Source: Monosporascus cannonballus (lineage: Eukaryota; Ascomycota; Sordariomycetes; Xylariales). Taken from it: DNA of 64,000 nt. Positions 44,436 to 60,189 of this stretch are shown one piece after another. Below the pieces are notes generated by a model. It had not been told where the DNA came from. It was given only the letters and a program-made list of their open reading frames with translations, and did no database searches. Within the stretch, counting starts at the first letter, position 1, and every line of letters starts with the position of its first letter. The position numbers were made by a program, and so were the translations under genes. The DNA lies in the NCBI GenBank assembly GCA_004154925.1, contig QJNS01000073.1, positions 124,001 to 188,000 of the forward strand. Reading direction: 5' to 3'.

Positions 44436-46590
44436 CTTTTCTATCGAATATTACATTATATTTTCCGTTATTTGATAATAATACTAGATGTAAAAATAAA
44501 AAACCGTTACAACTATTATTTTTTAAATTATATTTATAACGCTATTATTTTGTTAATTTTATATTGTAACGCAATTAAATAAAGATATTGGTATTTTCGC
44601 TTGTTAATGTTGTTTTTTTCGATTTAATTCAAGAAATCGATTTTTTATACGGGTATAATACTTTAATAAACAAATTCTTTTCAGTCGTTATCTATTAGAT
44701 ATTTTCCTCGGCCATAATAAATAGCATATATTTTCTGTTTATTTTTATCAATCTTTTAATTATTCCTTAAAACAATTTTAAAATTGGTCTAATATTTATT
44801 AAATTAGATTTTTAGCTTTTTTAATCTTTTATTGAAATCTTTGTTAAAAAGGCCCGAGTTTTATATTTTCCTTTCAAGATTAACTAATAATTCAGTTATT
44901 AATCCTTTTTATTGTTTTTGAGTTGTTTCTTTTATATAATTATTCACTTTGTTTATTTAAATTTCATTAGCATTTTTTATTATAATGCTGAATATTCTGT
45001 TTTATTATAATTAACACCTTTAATTTAATTGCGATAGTTTTGTTACAATTCTAAATTAAATTGTTTTTGCATTTAGTTTTAAATTGCATCATTCTAGTTT
45101 TTATTATATTAAATTATATTAATATTCGTTATATATTGTAATATATTAATTTATTAAAATGTCTAATTTCGAATATTTTAAACATATTATCGACTATTAA
45201 TTTGAATTACCAGGGTAATGTAATCGATCAATATTTCGAGGTAATTTATTTTAACGGCTTTTTCTTGACCTTCTTTCTTTAAACATTATTATACAATATA
45301 TTTAGTAATATTTCTATTTGCAATATAGCATTAACGTTAATCAAATTATAATATTACTGTAATTAGATATCTATATATTAATGTGTTAAATTACATTTAG
45401 ATTTGTAATTTCTTTTTTACTATTAAGAAATATGTTAGTATTTATTTAAATTTTGAGTCATTATTATATATTCTTAATATCGTTTTAAGTTCTTATTTAA
45501 TAGGAAAAGTAATATGGCTCTTAAATTCTAACTTCAACAAAATAATTATATTTTTAAAAAAGACCTTTTTGTTAATCGTATTGGGTAATAAACAAAGGTA
45601 TTAACTACATTTCAAAATTAATAAAATATGTTCGATATTAAATTTATAATAATTGTCATTTTTTAAAAGTTATTAAAAATGGAATAAAATCTGTAAAAGT
45701 TGACGGAATATTTACATAAAATAAGGTAGATAAGGTAGTATATTTTCACTTATTACAAATAATTAATTATAAAGTACGTATAATTATATAAACTTAATTG
45801 GTCTCCTATCTTTCTATCTAAAGATCTAGGATATTTTCCTAGCTACTTATAGTTGGAGACCCGGTCACTATGACCGTGATCGTGAAATTCCCAATAAATC
45901 TTTTTAAAGTGTTTAAATTTAAAAAGGCTTAAACTTTTCTTGGTTTTTATTAAATATTACTTAAATCGGTTAATCCGTCCGTACCAGGTTTTTAAAACTA
46001 AGGGTTTTGGACTCCTATTTATCCAGGTCCTTGTAAGCTTTTTTTAAGTTATTCGAAAAGGTTGCTTTTTTCGTTTTTGAGTGCAGTACCTTAACTACTT
46101 GGTTAGTCTAGGAGTCACAGTATCTTTTTTTTAGATAAAAATTCAAATTTTTAAGTTTAACGGTTTTAAAAAAAATTCGTAAGATAAATTAATTTTGATT
46201 TATATCTAGCTGTATATAGTATTGCTAATATTATTATAAATATCACGATATTACTAATTAAATGCAACTATTCTAGAACGAAGCGGCAGAGCCTAAATAC
46301 AAGTTGTAAAATATAACTCTATATGTATAACTTTCTTTAAATCTTTTTATTGCATTATATTTACTTGAACTATTTAAGTAAAATACTTAACCCAATTAAC
46401 TCAATCTTTTTAAGTTTCATATTTAATATTTTTCTCCAGTATAAGTTAATACGTATATCGGAATCTTTTCGAATTTTTAATAAAGGTTAACGCTAATATA
46501 GTTAAATAGAGATTTAAGAAAAGGACGACTATAACCTTTTTATAGCTGCAAAAGTATAAGTACCGGTCGTATTATCGTATATCCAGCTTT
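44436..46590. other. AT-rich region with a small hairpin cluster
   Basis: I see no genes. Most of the stretch is RIP-type AT-rich DNA continuing that left of the transposon. From about 45795 to 46130 the sequence keeps more G and C (GGTCTCC, GGAGACCCGGTCA, GACTCC, AGGAGTC) and forms hairpins, so it is probably part of a younger or partly spared repeat. Confidence 0.5.
45799..45875. other. Nested hairpins
   Basis: GGTCTCC (45799-45805) pairs with GGAGACC (45854-45860). Inside lies CTAGGA/TCCTAG (45825-45841). Immediately after is CGGTCA-CTA-TGACCG (45861-45875). Three perfect stems in 77 bases of otherwise featureless DNA are unusual. They may be repeat-element ends or a structured RNA; there is no coding frame. 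Confidence 0.5.
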
Positions 46591-46599
46591 TTATTACGG

Positions 46600-47000
46600 A
46601 TATTCAGGCTGACCCCGATCGAGAGAGTCAGACCACACTGAGTGAAACTACCACATATTTTGGGTTACGTAACTTAAAGTGATTTACTTAATTTATCAGA
46701 TTTGTTAGAATATCTTTTACTCTGTATAATTTAATAGATTTAAATGATTAATATCATATTGGCAGAAAAAAAGAAAGTATAAGATATCAGATTTTTATGA
46801 AATTAATTACTTACTTAATTTCGTACCTTGATTATAAATTTAAGTTTTTAATTAACGATATCAGGTCTTCATTCGGAGCAAAATCGATAAAATATTTATT
46901 AAATAAATTAATAAATTGTTGATCGTTTTATTATTACTTTCAAAGTGAAGGATCTTTCGGATATTATTTATATATTCAGGTAAATGTATAATCGATTTGT
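46600..47000. repeat. LTR-like repeat family D, copy 2
   Basis: The sequence from 'GAGAGAGTCAGACC' through 'GGGTTACGTAACTTAAAG' and on to 'GGATCTTTCGGATATTATTTATA' aligns with 60190-60650 in the same orientation, over about 400 bp. Shared points are the 'TTACGTAACT.AA.GT' motif, a 'CAGATTTTTAT' block and an end around 'AT(G)TATAA.C..(G)TT.GTTA'. Length and layout suit an LTR, but no TG...CA ends or primer site could be fixed. Confidence 0.55.
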
Positions 47001-50000
47001 TATTCTTTAAAGCTTTTTTTTAAAAAAATAGCCGATAAATAATGTACCGCTTCATTCGGATATAAACCTTTTTGAACTTAATATTACATATAATACAAAA
47101 TAAGCTTTTGAAAATAAAAAATATACTTGATCGCCGTTATAAAACGGTGAGGAATTGATTATCGAATTAAGTAATGTATTTATAATCGAAAGAGAATTTT
47201 AATTAATTCATAATATAATAGCATTAACTATTTAATCTTAACAAAGCTTATTTTCCTTTTGATAAGAATTTAAAGTGAGAGAGAATAAGGAGGAAAATAT
47301 AAAAGAATATAAGATTAGATATAAAGGCATGAATGAAAGTTTATAGATATTCGACAGAAAACTATATATTCTAATAAAGAAAAATAAAACTACAAAAAGA
47401 GAAGATATTAAATATAATATATAACAAAATATTTCGAACTTTTTATTATTTAATATTAAATATTTTTACAAAAATATTATGTTATTTTTTAATTACAATA
47501 AATCATTAAATAGTAAAAGTATAAATTAATTTGTTATAAAACCTATATTAAAATTATCGCTGTCAAAATATTTCAAGTTTCAATTCAGTTTTATTTTAAG
47601 TTTTATAAAGGTTTTTTAACGCAACATTATAAGAAAATAATAGTTATTTAGTAATTATTATCAGAAAACGTTTTTCTATAATTCAAACTTGTAATGAAAA
47701 TTTATTTACAAGATTATCCGGAATCGTTTCGAATTTAATTAATTATACTTTTAACAAAGATAATTATTTTAAAAGAAAAATGCAAATTTTATTTGAAAAT
47801 GTCAATAAGAAGCGATACGTAATTAAGTAATTTTATCTTCTTCATTAAATTTAGAAAAGATTTAAATATATAACTGTATTTAATCGTTTCATAATTATTT
47901 TTAATTCCTTAAAAAAATCTTGTTTTATTTTTATTATAACCGTTAAAAGCAATAGGTTAAAAGTGAATTAAAAATAAAACTTTAAACAAGAAATTAGTTA
48001 AAAAAACTAATAAAATTATTATTATAGATGAACGAAATTTTAATTAGGATCTTAAAAGAGGAATTAATAAACGAAATAACGATAAAGATTACAGTAAGAA
48101 ACTAAAAAAAGATAAATACAAACCTTAAAAAACGAATACAGTTTTAAAACGCTTTAAAAAAAATATATCCAAATTAAAATATTTTAATTCTAGTGAAAAA
48201 CGTAATTAAAAAAAAGGAATATTTTAACCCCTAAAAATGGATTTAATTAAATCACAAATTAATAACAAGGCAGAAAAACACAAAGAAATATGAAATTAAT
48301 TCGATGCTCTTTTAACTAAAATTTGATATTACCATGATTACTTATATTTAAAGCGATATTCCAAAATCCGAAAATTATATTAATTTTTAGGATTTTATAT
48401 TTCAAACTTTTAAATCTTATTTAAAACTTGAAGTGTTTAAAATAAATCTAAAGTTAAAATATATATGTTATTTTCATATTTATAAATATATATTTTATAA
48501 TGAAAACGGTTAATTTCACCGAAATATTAATAATTATATATAGGTATCTTCTCAGTTTTATAAATTTCCTTATTATACGATATATGCTAACAATTTCCAA
48601 ATAGACTTTTCTAAACTATTACATTTCTATTTATTATCGTAATAACTACTTTAGTTATTTTAAAGTTAAGGAAAATAATAACTTTTAGCTGGAAAGAAAT
48701 AACGAAATCCGGATTATATTTAATGACAAATACCGATATTCAGCAATTTTTAACTACTCAAAATATGTTAACTTTTATTGTTTTTATTTTAAATTCATAG
48801 AAAAAATAAAATATTATATCGTAAAGATATTCCTGTTTTCTTGCGATATTTTACGATTAATATAAGTTTTTAAATATGACAATAATACTTTTCAAGAATT
48901 ATATAATGAATTGTATAACCCCGAAAAAATCAAACCAAAAATCGAACTAAAACATGATTGTTATAAATGCAAATACGGTCGAAAAGAATTATATAAATAT
49001 ATAAGTAATTATTATATAAAATACGTGGCCAAAAAAGGCCGAAAATAACAACCTTTTTTCGTAATTAAAGTATATTAAGAAAAGAAAGATCAAAAGCTTT
49101 CCAAATTTAAATATCAATAGTCTTATATTTATAAGATTTTTTATAAAATAACATACAAAAGTACCTAACTAAATTAAAATCTGCATTTAATATTAGAATA
49201 AAATGTTTAACATTATAATGAATTCCATGCCCAGAAAAAGCTCTATTCTTTTAATAATAGAAAAATACGATACTTTATAAAAATATAAATTAAAGTTTTA
49301 TAAGTTATGTACAGTAAATAAAAGCTTATTAAAATAGGAAAACGAACGAATTCTTAACATTAACGATAAACCTTGTTATAAATGTAAAAATATTAATAAT
49401 AACATATTCTCCATGTCATCGATATTTTAAAATATAATTTTTTTTTGAAAATATGCTATCTTAAATTTAATAAGTTACGTATTAATTAAAAAAGTTAATT
49501 TTTTTCGAAAACAGATGAAATGAAGAAATTCAAAAGATTTTGGCGAAATTGTTCTAAATTCGACAAATCTAGATTTCGGATTAAAATTCTACTTTATCAT
49601 GCAAATATTTACAAATTACCAAATTATTTAAGAACGAAAAGCTATAAATCATTACCATATAATTAATATGATTATCAAATATTGGTTGAAGGAAAATTGT
49701 TTTAAGATTTATAAAATATATTATATAAATAAAAAAACAGAAAAGCTTTTATCGAAAAATATAAAATTATAACTTAAAAAAATACAGTTTTTCAATTGTT
49801 TTGCCAGATATTTTATACTTATAATATTAAAGTAAAAAAACTGTAAATAAAGAATGAACGAAAATAAAAGCTTTAGATATCGACGAATAATTAATTGCAA
49901 ATTATTAAATAAAATTTCCATTGAAAATAAATATCTTGAGATTTGAGAAATATATTAGAAAAGTTATGTTAAAATAAGAATTGTACTGCTTTCGATTGCA

Positions 50001-53000
50001 GGGATAATTATTATGAAATTAAACGAGTTCGAAATAAAAAAAATAAGCAACCAAATTTAACATAATATACGAATTTTATGAATATCAAATAATATCTATG
50101 AAATATATTAACAGCTCAATAGATCTTTAACCTGTATTTATATTTTTTTCGAAGTTACTTTTATTTCTGGTTAAATTTTACAAAAATAATAAATATACGT
50201 AACTTAAACATTTAAACGTTTAAACAAAACGAATATTTAAATTAACTTTTTATAAAAATGTATAGTATATACAAAAACTAGATTGTATAATATTTAACTT
50301 TATTCTGCATTATATTTGCATCTGAAACCTTAAATTAAAAGTAATTAAAACTTGACTTATCTTAAATAAAAAGAAATATCCAGCACGTTCTAAAGCTTAC
50401 GGATTACGTATGAAATCTAATCAAAAACTACAGAAATATAATTAAACTATAAACCAAATTTATTATAAAAGAATACATTAAAAAAATCCAAATTTACGAA
50501 AAAAACCCAAAAGGTATTTAAATTACTTAAAACCAAAATTACGAAAAAGAAAACGCATAACATAATGATTTAATATTAACAAAACAATGACAAAAAATAA
50601 ACATCTTTAACTATACCATAATATAACAAACCTATTATATATTTACCTAGAGATATAACTAATATTCAAAAGGAGTCTTACTTTACAAGAAATAATTGAG
50701 CGAAAAGTTAATTATTAAACGTATATTTATTTAAAGAATTTAAGGGTTGTTTTTAGGATGAAAAACGACACCTTTAATTAGAAGTTTAAATTAATAGTTA
50801 AAAGACGAAATTAATGACCTAATTTATTTATATATAAAATCCTATTATTATATATATTAATTTTTAAGTAAATATGACGTAGTTCTTTGAAAGCTCTAAA
50901 ACGTTGTTCTAAATTACTTAAAATATATAAATCACTTTAAGAACCATATTGTTTTTTCGATGTTTAATTATAACAGATTCGCGTTAAATTTTAAAAATAG
51001 ATTTTTTCGAAATAATAACTTTTATTTCTATCATATTATTTTCTTTTTTCACAGTGTTTTATTCTAAAAATTAGAACCATAAATACTTTTTTATATTCGA
51101 AAAATGTTTTTAAGAAATTTTATAATTAATTTTATTATAATCGGCCGTACTCGAAAAAATGATTTGTTATAAATTAAGGTAACCTTTGCGATATTTGGGA
51201 TACTTTAATTAAAAATTTCCATTTTAAAATTTTCTCTTATTTAAACTTTAAGTTTTTAAGTAAATTTAATTATTATATTTATTACTTCTTTTTATTTATA
51301 ATACATTAAATATAAATTTTGATAAAAGTAACTAAAAAAACATATTTGTCCATACGAGAAAAAAGGTAAAATTAAAAATAAATTTATAAATGACTAAAGA
51401 TTTATTAAAAACAAATACGTTATTATTTAAAGAAGAGATCTCAGAAATTCATTAATCGATTAAAACGTTTATATTTTTGACAAAAGACTTTTATATAATT
51501 ATAATTATCTTAAAAGACAAATATAAATAAAATTAATTAAAAAGATTAAAAAGGTTAGAAAGAGAATAACGTTATTTAAACGCAAAATTAGTTTAATTTA
51601 TTACAAAAATAGAGGATATAATAAAAGCTTTTATTGGTTTATAATTAGAGCGATACAATGTTAAATTCATGTAAAGGACCGTTATTACTTATAAATTCAA
51701 TCGTACTAAAATTAAGTCACTAAATTTCTAGCGCCAAAACATTTATAATTAAATATATCGTATTTGTTAAGTATTTAAATAATCCTTAAGTATTTTATTC
51801 CTATACCTACCTTTTTAAATGAAATATTAAACACTATTTTTAATTATCTTAAACTTCAGTATTATTTTTTTTTATTTTTGATTAATCTTTACAAGGTTTT
51901 TGTTAACATTAATTCTAATTTGGAACTAAATATACTAAAATATATTTTAATATTTTTATATAATAACAATCGACGATTGATTTTAAAAATAATTTCGTTA
52001 ATTCTAAAGCGATTATAACTATTAAAATTATATTTGTCGTAAGGGTTTTTCGTTTCAATTTTAAGAATATTTAAAATTACATTTACTTTTGGTATAAAAG
52101 TAAACCTCATTTTTTCATTACAAAATAAATTCTTAGTTCTGGTTCGTAGTATTAAATTATTTTTTATTAAAGGAATATTAATTAAGCTGTCAAACGCACT
52201 TAAATTATCTTAATTCCTATTATTACTATTATATAGATATAATATTTATAATAATATTTAATAGTTTAACAAAAAGCTGCTTTAATTAAAATATTCTTTA
52301 TTGTAAAGGTATAGACTAATAAAAGAAATATATATTTATATTTTCGTTAATTAATATATTATAAACAATATATATGAAAAATAAACATTTTACTTAATTG
52401 CTTCCTTACTAATTAAAACATTTTTGACGAAGCTATTTCAAAATTTAATTAAATCATGTTATTAATATTTGTGGTTAAATTTAATATATTTTTAAACATT
52501 AAAATTTAAGATTTACTTAATTTAATAAGATTAGTACAACATTTCGAAGTAAAATGTTTGTTTTTATCAAAATTAAAGTTTTTTGAAATTCCATATTTAT
52601 CGAAACAGTATTTAATAAACGTAAAAATTAAATTCTTTTATTATTAGACATTTTTTCTAAAATTAAAAAATATCTATATTTAACAGATTTATTACTAGTT
52701 AACAATAATTCGTTATATGTGATTTTAATACTACGATTTGTTAATAAATTAAATTAGTAATAAAGTCTCAAATTAAAAGCTTTAATATATTAATAGAAAT
52801 ATTAATAAGTTGTAACAATTTATAAAGTTTAAAACGTATGAAATTACCTTTACTATCAATAATACAATCGTGAATAATTCTTTTTAATTATTCGGCGTGA
52901 CTTTAAACGAATGATATTTCTTTTACAATTATTTAATAATTTTAGATAACTTTTAATATTTATAAAATAGAAATTCGTAAAATTGTTTGACCAACCGTTT

Positions 53001-56000
53001 TTCTTGATTGCAAAAAAAATAAAATTTTGGTAATAATATCAAGAATGGTTTTTTAATTATTGATTTTGTTATGAAACTTATTTTTATTGCTTTATAATAT
53101 AAAGGTTTTAGAACTATACCGATAATTCGGAAATTAATTTGTTTAATATTTCCTATATATATATAATATTAGTTTTAATATCTTATAATAATTTGAAAGA
53201 TTGCTTAACTTCTTAAGGTTATAATCGAGTTCATGATTAAAAATGTTTACGTAAATGTTTTTTTCGCTTTAACATATTATATAGTAAAGTTAAATTTTAA
53301 CAATAAAACTTTTAAAATTTTATATGGGCTTTTTTTTAGTTTGTACATTTGTATAAATCGGAGAAATTCTTTACAATTAAAATAAATATCGAATTATTCT
53401 TTACTGTTATTTAAAGAGTGTATTCTTCAAAAATATTAATAATTATTAAAAATGTTTTATTAGAAATGATATTTTCAAATTATACATGTGGTAATAATCA
53501 AAAATAATAACCTATTAAATATCTTTTTCTTTTTATAATTATTTGAATATAAAGCTCGAAATATAATTTAAAATTTCGTTTTTTAAACCGTTCTTCTTGT
53601 TAGTATTCGGCAAACTTATTATTAATACTTTAGTAGTTTTGTTTTTAAGTTATTAAAAGATTTCTTTGATTTCTTTTAAAAATTTAAATTCTCTTTCTGT
53701 ATAGTTTTTAAAAATATTTTCTATTAATATTGTCACTATATTTATATGTATTTTAATGAAACTATATATATAATTGTTAAAGTTTAAAATATATTAAATA
53801 TCTGCAAGATATATTAATTAAATATAATTCAGTTTGTCATTACCTTTATTATAAAACTCTATATATATATTTGGTCGGAAATAAAAGTATCTTTCAGAAA
53901 TTCTAGTTTCTAGATATCTCACAGATTCGTTATTGTATTAATAGAGATATTTATATAATTTAAAATTTTAAAAATTTCGCCAATTTATTTTATACGAACA
54001 TTTAAGCTTCCAAACCAATAAATATAGCGATAAGATATATAAATATACATTTATTTAAATTGTGAAAGTATAATTATAATTTATTATTAAAAGAGTTATT
54101 ACAGTATCAATAAATTTTATAAGTATAATTCGGTATTCGTAATATCCGTATTTTATTTTAAAAGTACATTCTTATTCTTTTCTTTTAATTTTTTGAACAC
54201 GATAATTATTTCGGACATTGAATATTATAAATTTTTGATTTTATTAACCTCTTCACTTATAATAGTTATAAAAATTCAAAAATAACCGTTCATAATAGTA
54301 CTAGTAATTATTTATTCAAAATTACTTATACGTCGATAAATAGGGTTTATCTTCATAGATTTGTTACTTATCCATTTTAGATTTAGATATTATAAATATC
54401 AAATAATTGGTTAAATCATTCGAACATTAAATATATTTTTTTAAATCCAAATATATATTTTTGATAAAGTTTCTTAGTTTTTCTGGATTAATACAATAAA
54501 TTTTGTTAATCTTAAAACGTTTTCTTTTACTAAAAAGCGGATAGTTCTATGATTTGTAAAAAAGTAATTTATAATTTGTCTATTTACGATATTTTCCAAG
54601 CACTAAAACAACTTAATTTAAATTTATATTTCTTTCATTATATAATATATTTTATAAAAACCTTCTCCAAATATTGTTTTAACTTTTTAAAAGAATGTTT
54701 TTGTTTTTTAGTTTATTTGAGAATTATTTAACCGAAATTAAAATGAATTTTAAAAATACCTCGTAATCTATAAAATTAACAACATTTTTTAAAATATATT
54801 TCAAGTAATTTTAAATCTATATTAGTAGACTATAAAAGATTGAAGATATTCGTTTATTTTTAAATTTAAATATATTTCAGATTATTATAAGTAATTTGAA
54901 AAAGTTTATTTTATAATTTTAAAACTTTTAATTTTTCTTCTATTTTTTAAAAAGCACAATTATAATTTTTATTGCAGTTAAGTATAATTTCAAACGTTTT
55001 ATATTTGTATTAAAAAATATTTGAATTTAATTAGACATTTTACTTATATTGTATGTAAGGGTTTATATCAGTAAATTCTTTAATATATTTATTTTAAAAA
55101 CCTCTAACACTTTCTAAAATGCATGGTTTGTTTATAAATCAACGCTTTTAATTTGAGACCTTTTTCGGGGTATATTTAACTTATTAATTATCTATAAATT
55201 TATATTATTTTTCTCTGCTTAATTAATATACGAAAATCACAGTTTTAATTTAATAAAAATGTTAATTTTACCTTTTCCAGCTTATACAATTCATGTTTTA
55301 TTTTTTTGATAAAAACGGGTTTATTTTTAAACCTTCTTATTAAACATAAAATATCTGAAAATAATATATATATTTTTACAATATAATCTTCTACCTTGAT
55401 TTTAATTATCGGATCCTTTAAATAGATTTAAACCTTTCGTTTAATTCTATAAACGCTTTTTATTTTATTTATTTGAAACGCTATTATTCAATTTAAGATG
55501 TAAGTAAATTAAATAATTGTCGTTATAATAGGTTCCAAAATATAGTACATTATAAGAATCTGTTAAATGTGTTTCTAAATATATAATATATTTAAAACGT
55601 TCGTAAAGTTCGAGAGAAGTTTAGTTATAATTATTAATATTAGGCCGTAATTAAATCTAGTGATTGTATATCTGGTATATCGATATATCGAAATAATAAA
55701 GGTATTCTAATTTTAGAGCTATTTTAATGGCCGCTTATCCAGGATAATATTTGTAGATTTTAAGCTTAAAATCATGGTATATAAGATAGTTTTCGTATTT
55801 TACGATATTGATCTAGATCTAAGTAGTTATACTAATAATGAATTCTGTCTAAGAAAGATTTAATTTAATTTTTTTTCTTTTCCTCTTTTACTTTAGTTTC
55901 TGTTTTTTGCTTTATTATTTTGGTTTTTCTCAGGAGCCAAAATCATTTTTTTCTCAGAATTCTTTCTAATTGAAGCAGAATATTCGTTCTTAAAATATTC

Positions 56001-59000
56001 TTTTTTACTATAATTAGACCATTTTATATTAATCTTATTTTTTAGGATTTTTAACATAATATTTGTCTTTGTTGTAAAGTTCGCACTCTTTGTTTAATTC
56101 GGTTATTAAAGTTTTTTTTATCATTTTATTTAGTGGTTGTTTGTAAAGAAAATAGAGGTTAAAACAATGTTTATCGATTAGAATAATTTTAACAGTATAT
56201 TTTGTAAAACACTTAATTTTAAATTAGATCTATATTATATATTTATTTTCAAGATGTAAGCAGTTATAATATAAATGAAATAATGGATTGTTTAGTAAAT
56301 TAGAAATAATTATCAAATGATTAAACTTTATTATATGTTTAAACGTTAATTTGATTTGGCAAAAAAAAGTTATTTCATTTCGTATTATTTCTTATTCAGG
56401 TTTTCGAATAACCTTTTGCACTCCTTTAAAAGAATATAGATATTTATTCAAGATATAATATGTTAATTTCAAAGAGTCGTTAACATAATTCTATAATAAT
56501 CCGTTATAATAAGTTAGAATTATAAAAATACTTTTCCGATAAATAGCTGTAAAATAATCAGTATTGTTAATAATCTTTTATTAAGAAACCGTTATTGATC
56601 TCTAAATAGAAATTAGCCTAGATTAGCAATCTTTTTATGTTTGTAAATTTATTATAATGTTTTAAAGGCTTTGGTTTATAACTTTTAACGTCTGCTATGT
56701 CATAGTAATTAAAAAAGAAAATATTATTTTTGTAACTAATTAATATCGAATAATAACAACCTTGAAACTTTGGATTTTGAAATGTACTTAGCGTTTTTGT
56801 TTTTTAAAACTCGAACCTTGTTATTAAAGTATATAGTTTCTTGTTAAACCTTAATGTGTTTTTTATTAGACTTTATATTTTTCTTTTTTTTTTCTGTTTC
56901 AATTTCTTTAAACTTAAATCTTTAAACTCTAATCATATTTTTTGTAAAGATAAATTATGACTAAAGAATATTGCTTTTTAAAATCGGATAATTATTACTA
57001 CTATATTATTAATTAACTAAAATATTGCTTTCTAAAAATAAATTATTTAAACTTGTAATTAACGTTGTATTATTTTAAAACTGAAATTATATATATTAGT
57101 TGTTTTCGAAACGGTTTTCTATATAATTCTTTTATATTAAATTTAAAAATACTCGTATTTTAATTCAACGATAAATATTTTAAATCCTTTTAATTTAAAA
57201 ATATTAAAATGTGACGAACTTATTATATATTTAGGGGGAAATATAGATAATATTCGAAAAAATATGAATGTACAAATAATAATAACACAACAACTAATTT
57301 ACTAAATGTTTGTTCATTAAAAAGATTTATACTTTCTTTTGAAATAGAAAACGATATTTCTTATTATATGTATAAATTAATAAATAAAAAGCAAAATGAT
57401 ATAATTAATTATTTATATAAACAACCGGATGATTACGTATTTGAATTTGTCTAAATAAATAAATAGTAAATTTGTTAAGTTTGTATAATCTGGTTCCACA
57501 TTACCTAAATTACCTCAATCACTTAAATCATCTTAAAGGCTATATTTTATTATCCGGGGTTTTGTTACAATAAGTTCGCGCTAGGCCGTAAATGAATGCT
57601 TTTTCCAGGTAGACAGCTCTATTGCTATAATATATAAATGAAATTCTAAAATGATAAAGAATATGAGAAAATACTAAAAAAGAAATAAAACTTAATAAGA
57701 ACTAATAATATATAATATAATATTTCAAAACATGCTGTGGTGTAACACTTAAATATGTCAATTTATAATAATAATTATTAATAATTATTCATATTTATAA
57801 AAGGTTAAACTTTTTGTTAATAAAATTAAAGAGTTTTTTTCATATTTACTTTATTTACAAATACTTTAATCGATTTATAAAAATACAAAAATTAAAAAAA
57901 ACATATAGAATTTAAATAATTTTCTATCGAAACTCAACTCTAAGATATATCATATTTAAAAAATAGTTAGATAAGTTTTGTTACTCGTAAAAAGATTTAC
58001 AATTTCACGGTTTTAAAAACAATGATGTGCAGATATTATAATATAACAAGTATAGTATTATTAAATGATGTAAGATAATAAAAATATTAATATCTAAATT
58101 ATTAAAGCAATTTTGGAGTATTTAAAATGCGAAAAGATTTAAAAGAAATATTATAATTAAAGAAATATCCCAAATATTATTTAGAATACTATAATAGAAT
58201 TCATATTCCTGAGGATTAAAAAGATTAATGCGTAACGAAACTTTATAAAAACTTATTTTAAGGATATTGAGACATTTTCAAAATTATTAAAACAAATTAT
58301 AAGACAAATACAATTTTTCTAAATTATAGCAAATAATTTAAGAAATTACTATAAATTACAATATTTGTAACAGAAACTAAAATAATATATTTAAACTTTC
58401 TAGGTCTTTATAAATTATCAACATCTTTCATAAAATATAAAATATTATAATTTAGGATTTTCGAATTTGCTTTTTATTTATTAAGAAACTCGACTGTAGA
58501 ATCGAATATAATAGAATTTAAATAATTATTAATAAATAACTTAAATATAGGTTTTTTAATTTTTTAAAAAGAGACCAAACTATTAAACATCAAAATCAAT
58601 CATTTTTAACCGTAATAAACTCTGTACTTTTGAGTTTAATATTACTTTTTAAAAATAATCAATATTAAATTAATATTTTCAATTATATATTTTCTTTAAA
58701 CCGACAACCAAATCGAAAACAAAATCAACTTTAAAATAATGTTTCCGAAATTACATTAAATATTAGGAAATAATTAAGTAAATATATTGTTTTTAACGAA
58801 AATTACTTTGAGTATATTTATTAACGAAAACGTGATCGTATATTTTTATACAGTTATATACGGATATAAAAAAGTAAAACGACGGTAATAACGGCTTACT
58901 AAAACTTTAAAAATCGTTTTAATAACTTCATAAGTAAAATTTAAAGTAATACCGGACAGTTTTCGAACCTAATTAAAATTTCTATAATCATAAAATACTC

Positions 59001-60180
59001 AATATTGCTATAAGAAAGGAAATTAAAATTTGATTTTCACGAAAAGAAAATAAAATTAATTAATTACGCTAAAAACGAGACGCTACATTAAATATTTTAC
59101 AAATTACAATAATGAAAATTAATAATAAACTTAATTTTAAAATGTTTAACTCGTTCAAATGTAATAAAGTTATTTCTGAAATTAATTACCAATTATTATT
59201 ATCGAAAACTATAAACTTATAGTTTATATTTTAGACTTTTATTATTTCAACCAATATTTAAAAACACCGTTTTAAAAATAACTCTTAAAATTAAAAAAAC
59301 GATAGCAACGAATATAAAATCGAAAGAATACTCAATTCTAAAATAATTGTTAATAAAATTTAATACTTAATTAAGTAAAAGAATTACTTACCAGAAAAGA
59401 GTACGTAAAAATCTTTTAAGTATTTAACGAACATCATGAATCTAATTAAAACGTTTTATCGCTAAAATCTCAACCAACCATTTTCAATACGGCTAAAATC
59501 ACGAGCGATAACGGCTTCTCGTTTAAATCTAATCTTAAGTCGTTCTAATCGCAAAAATAAAGGCTTTCGTTATAATATCTATCTTAAAAGCAATTTATAT
59601 TTACGCTAACTTTACATATCGTTATTTTTCCCCTATTTTTTCTCGTTTTTTAACAAATTTAATTCCGTATTCTTTTTTTAAAAAAACAAGTAACTAAAGC
59701 CTTTTTTTAAAACATACTTTCTTGCTAACGTCAATGTTATAATTTATTTATCTTTTTTAACATTTTATTTAAAAACGTTTATTATAATTTTTAAAGTTTG
59801 CTTTCGGCAATATTAATTTTTTTTAAAAAGAATAATTACGTTTAAAATCAATGGTTTTTAAGAAAAACATAATAACGGCTTATCTCTTACAATTACGATG
59901 ATGACGAATACAATAATAACTTAAAATATCTTTATCTATAAAACACTTTTTTCTCTAAATACAAAATAATAGAAATAAGAAAAAATATCGAAACTAAACT
60001 TAAAAATATAATTAAATTAAACATGACGAAATTAACGTTAATTTATATAACATTTAGTTATTAATTTCTTATATAACTCGCCGTATTAAATTGATATAAA
60101 ACAAATATTAACTGTAAAAATACTTACCTTTTTAATTTTGGGACAAAAATTATAAAAGAAAAAAAAATAATACTACGAAT
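47001..60180. other. Long AT-rich region, no recognisable genes
   Basis: These 13 kb lie between two LTR-like blocks of family D. All frames are short. The frames at 49721-49921, 51889-52110 and 54549-54731 consist of residues encoded by A/T-rich codons and show no motif. Around 48.95-49.03 kb a plus-strand stretch reads CYKCKYGRKELYKYI, which might be a zinc-knuckle remnant of gag, but it is too short to call. Slightly more GC-rich spots at about 55.62-55.83 kb and 57.48-57.64 kb could be repeat ends. Confidence 0.5.
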
Positions 60181-60189
60181 CTTTAAGCT

